Shown here: positions 23,578 to 33,469 of the stretch, piece by piece
Position numbering within the stretch: position 1 is the stretch's first letter
How the letters are laid out: every line of letters starts with the position of its first letter
Assembly: GCA_039594205.1 (NCBI GenBank)
Contig: JBCNNW010000003.1
Span: 58,621-122,620 of the forward strand
From: Pseudescherichia sp039594205
GTDB lineage: Bacteria; Pseudomonadota; Gammaproteobacteria; Enterobacterales; Enterobacteriaceae
Direction of reading: 5' to 3'
Length of the DNA stretch: 64,000 bases
Program-made: the position numbers and the translations under genes
Notes under the pieces: model-generated
What the model was told of the DNA's origin: nothing
Seen by the model: only the letters and a program-made list of their open reading frames with translations
Databases searched by the model: none

Positions 23578-26500
23578 TCAGGCGATGGAAGGCGCGCCAT
23601 TATCGTCGTTCAGATCGCGTTTTACCTCGGTCAGCTCTTCACCCTTCGCATTACGCAGGTGCACTTCCAGCTGATTAAAGGCGATGTTAATACCATTTTC
23701 ACGGCATAGCCGGTCGATGGTGCGGTTCAACTCATCTACCGTGTAGCTGCGATCGCGCAGCTCACGCACGTAGAGACGCAGCTCGTGATCCAGCGTGCTC
23801 GGGCCAAACGTCGTAAAGAAGACCGACGGCTCCGGATCGTGCATCACCTTCGGATGTTCCATCGCCGCCTTCAACAGCACCGCTTTCACTTTGTCGAGAT
23901 CGGAGCCGTAGGCGACCCCGATACGCACCACCACGCGGGTAATGGTATCGGAGAGCGACCAGTTGATCAGGCGCTCGGTCACAAAGGCCTTGTTCGGGAT
24001 AATCACCTCTTTGCGATCGAAGTCGGTAATGGTTGTCGCACGGATGCGAATCTTGTTGACCGTTCCGGAGAAGGTACCGATGGTCACTGTATCCCCGATG
24101 CGCACCGGGCGCTCAAACAGGATGATAATACCGGCGACAAAGTTACCGAAAATCTCCTGCAGGCCGAAACCGAGACCGACCGACAGCGCGGCCGCCAGCC
24201 ACTGGAGTTTATCCCACGAAACGCCCAGCGAACCGAATACCGTCATCGCTCCGGCAGCGATAATCACATAGTTGAGAATGGTGGTGATAGCATAGGAGGC
24301 TCCCTGGCGCATCTTCAGGCGTGAGAGCACCAGCACCTCCAGCAGCCCCGGCAGGTTGCGGATCAGCGCCCAGGCTACCATCGCCGCGATTATCGCAAAC
24401 AGCAGGCTACCCATGGTGACGCTTTTCACCACGCTGGCCCCCGCCTCCATGCCGTTATAGTGCCAGAGCGTAATGCTGTCGAGGTAGGCAAAAACGGTAA
24501 TTAGATCGGACCAGATTGCCCAGAAGACGACGCCAAACAGCGCCACCATTACCAGCATGGTAATACGCAGCGTCTGCTGGTTGACCTGCTCAAGGGCAAT
24601 GGTTGGCTCCTCCTGCGGCTCCGCACCCTCGGCCCCCTCTTTTACCAGGTTCTGTCGACGGGCCAGCGCCCGGCGGTAGGCGATGCGTCGCGCCGCCACG
24701 CTCAATCCACGCAGTACCGTCTGGTAGAGCAGGTTCCAGATAATCACCAGGTAGACGGTCTCAATCCAGCGACCGGAGAGGCGCAGCGTGGTGTAGAAGT
24801 AGCCTGTAGCGGTTAACACCATTAGCGCCAGCGGTACGATAGAGAGCACGGTAACGGTCAGCAGGCGCAGGGCGTGTGACTCCTTATCGCGCCAGCTGTC
24901 GCGGCACATCGGCCACATCAGGATGCTAATCACCAGCAGGTTGAGGAAAATCACAATCTGCCCGGTGACATCGTCCATAAGATGCAGCGGCGACAGTTCG
25001 GAGACCACCGACCAGAAGTGCAGCGGCAGCAGCGCCAGACTGACGCGGACGATCTGCCGACGCCAGTGGCTGGTTAACTGCGGTGGCATGGAGAAGTGGG
25101 TCACCGCGACGCCGTCTTTCTCTAGCACCTTCCAGCACAGGCCGAATATCAGCCAGAAGAGCGCCAGCTTTTTACTGAAGGCCCACAGCAGCTCACTGAT
25201 GTTAAGCTGCATGGTGAGCAGGATTAGCCCCGCCGCGAGGATCAGCAGGCAGACCGGCAGAGCGCGGATCAGGTCGATGAGGATCGCTTTCGGCGTGTGT
25301 CCCTGGCTGTCGTTACGCAGCTGACCCACCTCGTCCGCCAGCCGGGCCTGGTACTGCTTCAGCCAGCGCAGACGCCAGCGGATCACACCGGCGATCAGCA
25401 GCAGCGGCAGTCCGGCCAGAAACGCAATGGCTACCGCAGGCCAGGCTTTCTCCCAGTTTACGGTGATCTTCATGGTGCGGAACTGCTCTTTAACCGCCTG
25501 CGGGAAGGCCTTAATCCACTCCCAGTCCATCGGTTTGTTGCTGTTCACCCAGAAGATCTGCTGGGTCAGCACCTCTTGTAAGCTCGTTGAAACGCTCATC
25601 AGCTGCTGCTGGTTGACCTGCAGATTGATGGCCATCATCAGCTGGTTACCAAGCTGCTTGTTGAGCTGATCGAGCAGCTCACGGCGCATATCGACGACCT
25701 GCAGCAGCGCATCATGCACCTCACTGTTTACTTCGCTCTCGTGCCCCTCCTCCAGCTTGCCGACAAAGGTATCGCTCTGGAACAGGGCATCGCGCTGCTG
25801 GTTGATCTCAAACTGCTCAAGACGCAGGTCGGCGATGCGGTTGGTCATATCCGCCAGCTCGTCGGCGGAGGGCAGCGTCTGCTGCTGCTGGTAGAGGATG
25901 CGCGACAGCAGCAGGCTCCCCTTCAGCACCGAGATCTGCTCTTTGATATTGCGCTCGGACTGCAGGGCACGATCGAGCCAGTTTTTTACTTTAATGTTCT
26001 GCTGAACCAGCGCGTTACCGTTTTCCGTGGCATCGATCAGCCGTTGGCTGAGCTGGTGGTTAAGCTCCAGCTCCTGTTTCACCAGCGGATTGGCCTGAAT
26101 ACGCGCTGTCTCATCCGGCGTCACCGCCTCCTGGGCCGTTTTTTCGGTCAGCGTCAGGCGTTTGCTGTTGACCGCCTCCTGCAACAACTGGAGCTGATGC
26201 TCAAGACGGTTGCTGTTGGCCGTCACGTAGTCACGCTGCTTCTGCAGGGTATCCTGCAGGGTCGTATTGCCTTCAAGGCTTTTACGCTGTTGGTCGATCT
26301 CGGCATTCAGCAGCGCCTGCTGGGCCAGCAGCAGCGTCTGCTGGGTTGGTCGCAGCGCGCCCTCCCCTGCTCCGGTGCCGTTCAGACGGTTACGGATCTG
26401 CTGCAGCTGCTGTGAGGCGGTATACATGGCATTCTGCACCCGCTCCGGCTGGGTTTGCAGCGCCACCAGCTGACTGTTATAGGTCGCCAGATCGTTCTGC

Positions 26501-26928
26501 GCGGTCTGGAGATCGTCCAGCAGCTGCGAGACCCGCGACTCCAGCTGACGTAGCGACAGCGTCGCCAGCGTTTTACGGGTTTCATCATCGTTGTCTTTAT
26601 CGCTCAGCGCATTTAGCCCGTCCGTCGCCTCACGCATCTTATCCGGCGCCTGGGCAACCTTCTGACGAAGCTGGGTCGTCTCCTGCTTAACCCGCTCGAG
26701 CTTGTCGAGGGTGTCCAGCGTTTGAGTCAGATCGTCAATGACGAGCTTATCCTGCGGAGTATGATCTTTTTGCTTATTTAGCGCATCAAGCTGGCTTTGT
26801 ACCTCTGCCCGACCGGGCAGATCGGAACTGGCGCGGGCATGCGCAGCCGTTGAAAACAGGCTTGCGACAAGCACCAGCACCAGGGCAAAAGCAGCGAGCG
26901 GATTTTGCGAGCGTATGGAGTGCAGCAT
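23578..26928 (-). CDS. mscK: MscK (KefA), potassium-dependent mechanosensitive channel
   Basis: A 1116-residue channel of the MscS superfamily that opens under membrane tension and protects against osmotic downshock. It has a signal peptide (ending AAHA), a long Gln-rich coiled-coil periplasmic region to about residue 480, then many membrane helices. The MscS core follows: QWLAAALSVGLGFGLQEIFG (pore helix), FERPVRIGDTVTIG, and the cytoplasmic beta domain with FDRKEVIIPNKAF. The frame is open 17 codons further upstream. ATG 26928 is preferred for the signal peptide, though its ribosome site is weak. Confidence 0.93.
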   Translation of the reverse strand: MLHSIRSQNPLAAFALVLVLVASLFSTAAHARASSDLPGRAEVQSQLDALNKQKDHTPQDKLVIDDLTQTLDTLDKLERVKQETTQLRQKVAQAPDKMREATDGLNALSDKDNDDETRKTLATLSLRQLESRVSQLLDDLQTAQNDLATYNSQLVALQTQPERVQNAMYTASQQLQQIRNRLNGTGAGEGALRPTQQTLLLAQQALLNAEIDQQRKSLEGNTTLQDTLQKQRDYVTANSNRLEHQLQLLQEAVNSKRLTLTEKTAQEAVTPDETARIQANPLVKQELELNHQLSQRLIDATENGNALVQQNIKVKNWLDRALQSERNIKEQISVLKGSLLLSRILYQQQQTLPSADELADMTNRIADLRLEQFEINQQRDALFQSDTFVGKLEEGHESEVNSEVHDALLQVVDMRRELLDQLNKQLGNQLMMAINLQVNQQQLMSVSTSLQEVLTQQIFWVNSNKPMDWEWIKAFPQAVKEQFRTMKITVNWEKAWPAVAIAFLAGLPLLLIAGVIRWRLRWLKQYQARLADEVGQLRNDSQGHTPKAILIDLIRALPVCLLILAAGLILLTMQLNISELLWAFSKKLALFWLIFGLCWKVLEKDGVAVTHFSMPPQLTSHWRRQIVRVSLALLPLHFWSVVSELSPLHLMDDVTGQIVIFLNLLVISILMWPMCRDSWRDKESHALRLLTVTVLSIVPLALMVLTATGYFYTTLRLSGRWIETVYLVIIWNLLYQTVLRGLSVAARRIAYRRALARRQNLVKEGAEGAEPQEEPTIALEQVNQQTLRITMLVMVALFGVVFWAIWSDLITVFAYLDSITLWHYNGMEAGASVVKSVTMGSLLFAIIAAMVAWALIRNLPGLLEVLVLSRLKMRQGASYAITTILNYVIIAAGAMTVFGSLGVSWDKLQWLAAALSVGLGFGLQEIFGNFVAGIIILFERPVRIGDTVTIGTFSGTVNKIRIRATTITDFDRKEVIIPNKAFVTERLINWSLSDTITRVVVRIGVAYGSDLDKVKAVLLKAAMEHPKVMHDPEPSVFFTTFGPSTLDHELRLYVRELRDRSYTVDELNRTIDRLCRENGINIAFNQLEVHLRNAKGEELTEVKRDLNDDNGAPSIA

Positions 26929-27061
26929 AATTTTTAGATGAATGGTTTCTTTACGGGAAAGCGGGCCGGGACTGACCACGCGCAGAGAATATCACGCCCA
27001 TCAGGGACAACATAGCAATGCGCATAGCCTCCAGGATATTTCCTGGCATTATCAAGTAAAA

Positions 27062-27715
27062 TCAGGCATTGAGCAGGCCTGGCGCTGCACGCATGGTTGG
27101 GCAGAGCTGGAACATCTCCAGCAGGATAGCCACGTAGTCGCGGGCTTCCTTTTTAAGATCAAATGTTTGTGGCGAGAAGAGCCAGTTTTCCATGATGCCG
27201 GAGATAAAGCTGCGCATCAGGATAGCCGCCCGCCGGGTAAGCAGATTAGCGGGCAACATTTTTGCTTTAATGCAGTGGCTGAGGGTCTGTTCAATACGAT
27301 CGTAACTTTCGAGGCATAAATTACGCTGCGCCTGTTGCACAATGGTCATTTCGCCGACAAACTCACACTTGTGGAAAATAATTTCCATCATTAAACGGCG
27401 GCGCTCTTCGACTACCGTTGCTTCAAGAATATAGACCAACATTTCGCGCAAAACGGAGAGTGGATCATCAGGAAATTTTGCCTGATACTCAAGCTCGAGA
27501 TCGCCAAGACTGGACTCTGACAGCTGCCAAATTTCACCAAATAAATCTGACTTATTTTTAAAGTGCCAGTAGATTGCGCCACGCGTTACACCGGCTGCCT
27601 GCGCAATGTCTGCGAGAGACGTTTTAGATACGCCGTGGGCTGAAAACAGCCGTATAGCAACATCTAAAATATGCTGACGCGTCTCAAGGGCCTGTTGTTT
27701 GGTTTTTCGTGCCAT
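27062..27715 (-). CDS. acrR: AcrR, TetR-family repressor of acrAB
   Basis: A 217-residue TetR-family regulator. The N-terminal helix-turn-helix is SLADIAQAAGVTRGAIYWHF; the C-terminal domain binds pump substrates, which release it from DNA. The chain is intact, including the DNA-binding region often mutated in resistant isolates. It is divergent from acrA across 142 bases that hold its palindromic operator. Confidence 0.96.
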   Translation of the reverse strand: MARKTKQQALETRQHILDVAIRLFSAHGVSKTSLADIAQAAGVTRGAIYWHFKNKSDLFGEIWQLSESSLGDLELEYQAKFPDDPLSVLREMLVYILEATVVEERRRLMMEIIFHKCEFVGEMTIVQQAQRNLCLESYDRIEQTLSHCIKAKMLPANLLTRRAAILMRSFISGIMENWLFSPQTFDLKKEARDYVAILLEMFQLCPTMRAAPGLLNA

Positions 27716-27743
27716 ATGTTGGTGATTTTATGGGAGTCAGATT

Positions 27744-27767
27744 TACATACATTTATGAATGTATGTA
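27744..27767. promoter_or_regulatory. AcrR operator
   Basis: A 24-base near-perfect palindrome made of TACATACATTTA and TGAATGTATGTA sits between acrR and acrA. It is essentially the E. coli AcrR binding site and overlaps the divergent promoter region. Confidence 0.88.
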
Positions 27768-27857
27768 CCATAGCATGACGATAATATAAACGCAGCAATG
27801 GGTTTGTGGGCGCTTGATCCACTGAACAATTTGAAATCGGACACTCGAGGTTTACCT

Positions 27858-29063
27858 ATGAACAAAAACAGAGGATTTACCCCTCTGGCGGCCGTTCTGA
27901 TGCTTTCGGGCAGCTTAGCGCTAACAGGATGTGATGATAAACCGGCTCAACAAGGAGCACAGCAAGCGCCAGAAGTTGGGATTGTGACACTCAAATCCGC
28001 ACCTCTGCAGATGACCACTGAACTGCCAGGCCGCACCAGCGCCTATCGCGTGGCTGAAGTCAGACCGCAGGTCAGCGGCATCATTTTGAAACGTAACTTC
28101 ACCGAGGGCAGCGATGTCGAAGCGGGTGTCTCGCTCTATCAAATCGATCCAGCCCCTTACCAGGCCTCTTATGAGAGTGCAAAAGGCGATTTAGCCCGCG
28201 CTCAGGCCGCCGCGAACATTGCGCAGGTTACCCTGAAGCGCTATCAGAGCCTGATTGGCACCAAGTACATCAGCCAGCAGGATTTCGATAACGCCCAGGC
28301 GGAAGCGCAGCAGGCTAACGCTTCGGTCGTGGCCGCGAAAGCCGCCGTGGAGACCGCGCGTATTAACCTGGCCTATACCAAGGTGACCTCACCTATTAGT
28401 GGTCGCATTGGTAAATCGTCCGTCACCGAAGGCGCGCTGGTGCAGACCGGGCAGGCTAATGCCCTGGCGACCGTTCAGCAGCTCGATCCAATCTACGTTG
28501 ATGTGACCCAGTCTAGCAACGACTATCTGCGCCTGAAACAGGAGCTGGAAAAAGGCACCCTGAAGCAGGAGAACGGCAAGGCCAAAGTAGAGCTGCTCAC
28601 TAACGATGGTTCTACCTACCCGCAGACCGGTACGCTGGAGTTCTCTGACGTGACCGTGGATGAAACCACTGGCTCGATCACCCTGCGCGCTATTGTTCCT
28701 AACCCGAACCAGACCCTGCTGCCGGGCATGTTCGTCCGCGCCCGACTGGAAGAGGGTCTGAACCCGAACGCGCTGCTGGTTCCACAGCAGGGTATTACCC
28801 GTACACCGCGCGGTGAAGCGTCTGCGATGGTCGTGGGTGAAGGCGATAAGGTTGAAACCCGTCAGGTACAGACCTCACAGGCGATTGGCGATAAGTGGCT
28901 GGTCACCGGCGGTCTGAAAGAGGGCGATCGCGTAATCGTTACCGGCCTGCAGAAAGTCCGTCCGGGTGCGCAGGTAAAAGTTCAGGAAGTTAAACCTGAA
29001 CAGGCTTCTGACAAGAAAGAGCAAGCTGCAGCTGGCGCGCAGTCAGAACAAACGAAGTCTTAA
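27858..29063 (+). CDS. acrA: AcrA, periplasmic adaptor of the AcrAB-TolC pump
   Basis: A 401-residue membrane fusion lipoprotein joining AcrB to TolC. The lipobox LTGC puts the acylated cysteine at residue 25. A lipoyl half-motif (AEVRPQVSGIILKRNF), the helical hairpin rich in Ala and Gln, and the beta-barrel SVTEGALVQTGQANAL follow. The frame is open 20 codons further upstream; ATG 27858 follows GAGG and aligns with E. coli. It is followed by acrB after 22 bases. Confidence 0.96.
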   Translation: MNKNRGFTPLAAVLMLSGSLALTGCDDKPAQQGAQQAPEVGIVTLKSAPLQMTTELPGRTSAYRVAEVRPQVSGIILKRNFTEGSDVEAGVSLYQIDPAPYQASYESAKGDLARAQAAANIAQVTLKRYQSLIGTKYISQQDFDNAQAEAQQANASVVAAKAAVETARINLAYTKVTSPISGRIGKSSVTEGALVQTGQANALATVQQLDPIYVDVTQSSNDYLRLKQELEKGTLKQENGKAKVELLTNDGSTYPQTGTLEFSDVTVDETTGSITLRAIVPNPNQTLLPGMFVRARLEEGLNPNALLVPQQGITRTPRGEASAMVVGEGDKVETRQVQTSQAIGDKWLVTGGLKEGDRVIVTGLQKVRPGAQVKVQEVKPEQASDKKEQAAAGAQSEQTKS

Positions 29064-29085
29064 CTTAAACAGGAGCCGTTAAGAC

Positions 29086-32000
29086 ATGTCTAAGTTTTTT
29101 ATCGATCGCCCCATTTTTGCCTGGGTTATCGCGATCATTATCATGCTGGCGGGGGCGCTCTCGATCCTCAACTTGCCGATAGCGCAATATCCTTCGATTG
29201 CGCCACCGGCAGTGACGGTCTCAGCTACCTACCCTGGCGCAGATGCGAAAACGGTGCAGGATACCGTGACGCAGGTTATCGAACAGAATATGAACGGTAT
29301 CGATGGCCTGCTCTACATGTCCTCCACCAGCGACTCGTCGGGTACGGTGCAGATTACGCTGACCTTTAACTCTGGTACCGATGCGGATATCGCGCAGGTT
29401 CAGGTGCAGAACAAGCTGCAGCTGGCCATGCCGCTGCTGCCGCAGGAAGTACAGCAGCAGGGCGTCAGCGTTGAGAAGTCATCCAGCAGCTTCCTGATGG
29501 TGCTGGGGATGATCAACACCGATGGGTCCATGACCCAGGAAGATATCGCCGACTACGTGGGCGCAACGGTGAAAGATCCGGTAAGCCGTACCGCAGGTGT
29601 GGGTGACGTACAGCTGTTTGGTGCGCAGTACGCGATGCGTATCTGGATGGATCCGAACAAGCTGAACAACTTCCAGCTTACGCCAGTTGATGTGATCAAT
29701 GCGATTAAAGCGCAGAACGCCCAGGTCGCGGCAGGCCAGCTCGGCGGTACGCCGCCGGTGAAAGGGCAGCAGCTAAACGCCTCTATCATTGCTCAGACCC
29801 GTCTCACCTCAACGGAAGAGTTCGGTAAAATTCTGTTGAAAGTGAACCAGGATGGCTCCCAGGTTCGCCTGCGCGACGTGGCAGAGATTGAGCTGGGCGG
29901 TGAGAACTATGACGTTATCGCTAAGTACAACGGTCAGCCTGCGTCGGGTCTGGGGATCAAACTGGCAACCGGTGCGAACGCGCTGGATACCGCTGAGGCA
30001 GTACGCGCCACCATTGAGTCCCTGAAACCGACCTTCCCGGCAGGCCTTGAGGTGGTTTATCCGTACGATACCACTCCGTTCGTTAAAATCTCGATTAACG
30101 AAGTGGTGAAAACGCTGGTCGAAGCGATCGTGCTGGTATTCCTGGTCATGTACCTGTTCCTGCAAAACTTCCGTGCAACGCTGATCCCAACGATCGCCGT
30201 TCCGGTGGTATTGCTGGGTACTTTTGCGATCCTCGCGGCCTTTGGCTACTCGATAAACACCCTGACCATGTTTGGTATGGTGCTGGCCATCGGCCTGCTG
30301 GTGGATGACGCCATCGTGGTGGTAGAGAACGTCGAACGTGTTATGGCCGAAGAGGGACTCTCTCCCAAAGAGGCAACGCGGAAATCGATGGGACAGATTC
30401 AGGGCGCGCTGGTAGGTATTGCCCTGGTGCTGTCAGCGGTATTTATCCCGATGGCCTTCTTCGGCGGCTCTACCGGGGCGATCTATCGCCAGTTCTCCAT
30501 TACTATCGTGTCGGCGATGGTGCTGTCGGTCATTGTCGCGCTGATCCTGACGCCAGCGCTCTGCGCCACTATGCTGAAGCCGATCGCCAAAGGCGACCAC
30601 GGCGAAGGCAAAAAAGGCTTCTTCGGCTGGTTTAACCGCATGTTCGATAAGAGCACGCATCACTACACCGACAGCGTAGGCAACATTCTGCGCAGCACCG
30701 GTCGTTATCTGCTGCTCTATATCATCATCGTTGCCGGCATGGCGTTCCTGTTTGTTCGTCTGCCAAGCTCGTTCCTGCCAGATGAAGACCAGGGTGTATT
30801 CCTGACCATGGCCCAGCTGCCAGCAGGAGCGACGCAGGAGCGTACGCAGAAGGTGCTCGATGAGGTCACCGACTACTACCTGAAAGACGAAAAAGCGAAC
30901 GTCAACTCGGTATTTAGCGTTAACGGCTTCGGCTTCTCGGGTCGCGGTCAGAACACCGGCATCGCGTTCGTCTCGCTGAAAAACTGGGAAGAGCGTGCAG
31001 GGGAAGAGAACAAGGTTCCGGCCATTGCTGGTCGCGCCAGCGCTCGCTTCTCACAGATTAAAGATGCGATGGTCTTCGCCTTTAACCTGCCGGCAATTGT
31101 TGAGCTGGGTACGGCAACCGGCTTCGACTTCCAGCTGATCGATCAGGGCAACCTTGGCCACGACAAGTTGATGCAGGCGCGTAACCAGCTGCTCGGCGAG
31201 GTCGCCAAGCACCCTGATCTGCTGGTGGGCGTACGCCCTAACGGCCTGGAAGATACGCCGCAGTTCAAGATCGATATCGATCAGGAGAAAGCGCAGGCGC
31301 TGGGTGTTTCCATTAGCGATATCAACACAACGCTGGGTACCGCCTGGGGTGGCAGCTACGTAAACGACTTTATCGACCGCGGTCGCGTGAAGAAGGTCTA
31401 CGTTATGTCACAGGCTAAATACCGTATGCTGCCGGACGATATCAATAACTGGTACGTACGCGGCAGCGATGGTCAGATGGTACCGTTCTCGGCGTTCTCC
31501 ACCTCGCACTGGGAGTATGGCTCCCCGCGTCTGGAGCGCTACAACGGCCTGCCGTCAATGGAGATCCTTGGTGAAGCGGGTCCCGGTAAGAGTACCGGTG
31601 AAGCGATGGATATGATGGAGCAGCTGGCGGGCACGCTGCCTGCGGGCGTAGGCTACGACTGGACGGGTATGTCCTATCAGGAGCGCCTCTCTGGTAACCA
31701 GGCCCCTGCCCTGTACGCTATCTCGCTGATCGTGGTCTTCCTCTGCCTGGCAGCGCTGTACGAGAGCTGGTCAATTCCATTCTCGGTCATGCTGGTTGTT
31801 CCGCTGGGGGTTATCGGTGCGCTGCTGGCGGCGACCTTCCGCGGGCTGGGTAACGACGTCTACTTCCAGGTAGGCCTGCTGACCACCATTGGCCTGTCGG
31901 CGAAGAACGCGATACTGATCGTAGAATTCGCCAAGGACTTGATGGAGAAAGAGGGCAAAGGGCTGATTGAGGCGACGCTGGAGGCGGTACGTATGCGTCT

Positions 32001-32235
32001 GCGTCCTATCCTGATGACCTCGCTGGCGTTTATCCTCGGTGTTATGCCGCTGGTTATCAGTACTGGCGCAGGCTCCGGTGCTCAGAACGCCGTAGGTACG
32101 GGCGTTATGGGCGGGATGGTAACGGCAACCGTGCTGGCCGTCTTCTTTGTTCCGGTCTTCTTTGTGGTGGTACGCCGCCGCTTTAGCCGTAAATCAGAAG
32201 ATGTTGAACACAGCCACGCCGTTGAACGGCACTAA
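29086..32235 (+). CDS. acrB: AcrB, RND multidrug efflux transporter
   Basis: A 1049-residue proton-driven pump, the same length as E. coli AcrB. It starts MSKFFIDRPIFAWVIAIIIM and has the proton-relay aspartate pair in GLLVDDAIVVVENVERVM. A duplicated arrangement of helix 1, a large periplasmic loop and a helical bundle is visible. It exports drugs, bile salts and dyes through TolC. A strong intrinsic terminator follows. Confidence 0.97.
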   Translation: MSKFFIDRPIFAWVIAIIIMLAGALSILNLPIAQYPSIAPPAVTVSATYPGADAKTVQDTVTQVIEQNMNGIDGLLYMSSTSDSSGTVQITLTFNSGTDADIAQVQVQNKLQLAMPLLPQEVQQQGVSVEKSSSSFLMVLGMINTDGSMTQEDIADYVGATVKDPVSRTAGVGDVQLFGAQYAMRIWMDPNKLNNFQLTPVDVINAIKAQNAQVAAGQLGGTPPVKGQQLNASIIAQTRLTSTEEFGKILLKVNQDGSQVRLRDVAEIELGGENYDVIAKYNGQPASGLGIKLATGANALDTAEAVRATIESLKPTFPAGLEVVYPYDTTPFVKISINEVVKTLVEAIVLVFLVMYLFLQNFRATLIPTIAVPVVLLGTFAILAAFGYSINTLTMFGMVLAIGLLVDDAIVVVENVERVMAEEGLSPKEATRKSMGQIQGALVGIALVLSAVFIPMAFFGGSTGAIYRQFSITIVSAMVLSVIVALILTPALCATMLKPIAKGDHGEGKKGFFGWFNRMFDKSTHHYTDSVGNILRSTGRYLLLYIIIVAGMAFLFVRLPSSFLPDEDQGVFLTMAQLPAGATQERTQKVLDEVTDYYLKDEKANVNSVFSVNGFGFSGRGQNTGIAFVSLKNWEERAGEENKVPAIAGRASARFSQIKDAMVFAFNLPAIVELGTATGFDFQLIDQGNLGHDKLMQARNQLLGEVAKHPDLLVGVRPNGLEDTPQFKIDIDQEKAQALGVSISDINTTLGTAWGGSYVNDFIDRGRVKKVYVMSQAKYRMLPDDINNWYVRGSDGQMVPFSAFSTSHWEYGSPRLERYNGLPSMEILGEAGPGKSTGEAMDMMEQLAGTLPAGVGYDWTGMSYQERLSGNQAPALYAISLIVVFLCLAALYESWSIPFSVMLVVPLGVIGALLAATFRGLGNDVYFQVGLLTTIGLSAKNAILIVEFAKDLMEKEGKGLIEATLEAVRMRLRPILMTSLAFILGVMPLVISTGAGSGAQNAVGTGVMGGMVTATVLAVFFVPVFFVVVRRRFSRKSEDVEHSHAVERH

Positions 32236-32265
32236 TCTGCTCTGATTGTCAGAGCGTTATGAAGC

Positions 32266-32290
32266 AAAGGCCGCGCAAGCGGCCTTTTTC
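32266..32290 (+). terminator. Intrinsic terminator of acrAB
   Basis: Nine-base stem AAAGGCCGC / GCGGCCTTT with a GCAA loop and a short T-run, 30 bases after the acrB stop. Confidence 0.88.
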
Positions 32291-32670
32291 ATTTGATGCT
32301 GGAAAATCATCACGACGGCTTATTGTTTATTGGGTTATTTTCTGTAACAAATATAAGTCGTATAATTCTTAAGGCTTAAAGGATTATCTTAAGAAGTAAA
32401 GATATTCTTAATTAATAGTTACCGAACTTCTCTGTAAGAACTTTCTTAGTAGACGACAGAGAGAGGGTAGATGTTCACCCCTTTGGCCGAGGGCAAACGA
32501 AAGCAAAACATGATAATTGTAATTTTTCGTAATCGCGCCATGAAATCTTTTTAAGAGTGACTTATAGTTAAATTGAGGCGCAAGAGCAGCTTACACGCCG
32601 CCCCCAAGGAGGTATCCATCCCGAAACGGTGTTCCATGTTAAAAAAAAGCCACTTAGAAGGGGATACGTT
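32291..32670. other. A+T-rich gene-free region upstream of tomB
   Basis: About 380 bases without a supported gene. It is strongly A+T-rich up to 32560, presumably holding tomB-hha promoters, though no -35/-10 pair stands out. A textbook Shine-Dalgarno AAGGAGGT lies at 32606-32613 with no ATG, GTG or TTG at normal spacing. A 25-codon frame (32636-32713) and an N-terminally extended tomB frame from GTG 32629 both start too far downstream of it. Confidence 0.6.
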
Positions 32671-33045
32671 ATGGACGAATACTCGCCAAAAAGGCATGAT
32701 GTCGCGCAACTGAAATTTCTTTGCGAAACGTTGTACCATGATTGCCTCTCTAACCTTGAAGAAAGCCATCATGGCTGGGTTAACGATCCCACGTCCGCAA
32801 TCAATTTGCAGTTGAACGAGCTGATTGAGCATATTGCGACCTTCGCACTTAATTATAAAATTAAGTATAATGAAGATAATAAACTGATTGCCCAGATTGA
32901 CGAATACCTGGACGACACGTTTATGCTGTTCAGTAGCTATGGCATTAGTACAGAAGACTTGCAGAAATGGCGGAAATCCGGCAACCGGCTGTTTCGCTGT
33001 TTCGTTAATGTGAGCAAAGCTAACCCTGTTAGCTTGTCCTGTTAA
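32671..33045 (+). CDS. tomB: TomB, Hha toxin-modulating protein
   Basis: A 124-residue protein starting MDEYSPKRHDVAQLKFLCET, as in E. coli TomB (YbaJ). It counteracts Hha in an oxygen-sensitive way and affects biofilm. AAGGGG precedes the ATG. It is 27 bases upstream of hha in the usual two-gene unit. An in-frame GTG 14 codons upstream is considered unlikely. Confidence 0.95.
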   Translation: MDEYSPKRHDVAQLKFLCETLYHDCLSNLEESHHGWVNDPTSAINLQLNELIEHIATFALNYKIKYNEDNKLIAQIDEYLDDTFMLFSSYGISTEDLQKWRKSGNRLFRCFVNVSKANPVSLSC

Positions 33046-33072
33046 AACTATTACAAATACATAGGTGAATTT

Positions 33073-33291
33073 ATGTCTGATAAACCATTAACAAAAGTAG
33101 ATTATTTGATGCGCCTGCGGCGCTGTCAGACAATTGACACGCTTGAACGCGTCATTGAGAAAAATAAATACGAACTTTCTGACAATGAGCTAACCGTCTT
33201 TTATTCCGCAGCCGATCACCGTCTGGCAGAACTGACAATGAATAAGCTTTACGACAAAATCCCCTCCTCCGTGTGGAAATTTGTTCGCTAG
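33073..33291 (+). CDS. hha: Hha, haemolysin expression modulator
   Basis: A 72-residue all-helical partner of H-NS that silences horizontally acquired genes. YLMRLRRCQTIDTLERVIEK and FYSAADHRLAELTMNKLYDK are almost invariant in the family. It follows tomB. Confidence 0.97.
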   Translation: MSDKPLTKVDYLMRLRRCQTIDTLERVIEKNKYELSDNELTVFYSAADHRLAELTMNKLYDKIPSSVWKFVR

Positions 33292-33377
33292 CTCGTACAG
33301 CTTATAGCGACTCCCCGCCGCCTTTATCAGACGCGTTTTGGTAGATTTCAGGACTGGGCTTTTGTCTCCTAAAGTAG

Positions 33378-33393
33378 TGTGATCTATTTCACA
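33378..33393. promoter_or_regulatory. CRP binding site upstream of maa
   Basis: TGTGATCTATTTCACA is a perfect TGTGA-N6-TCACA palindrome. A TATACT -10-like hexamer lies at 33409-33414, so CRP would sit close to the -35 region. The first maa codon is 77 bases downstream. Confidence 0.75.
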
Positions 33394-33469
33394 TACTATA
33401 GCCAACGCTATACTCTTTCAGGCTATCTCGCTTCAGGATGCTCCTGTTATGTTTAACAGTGAGATAGCT

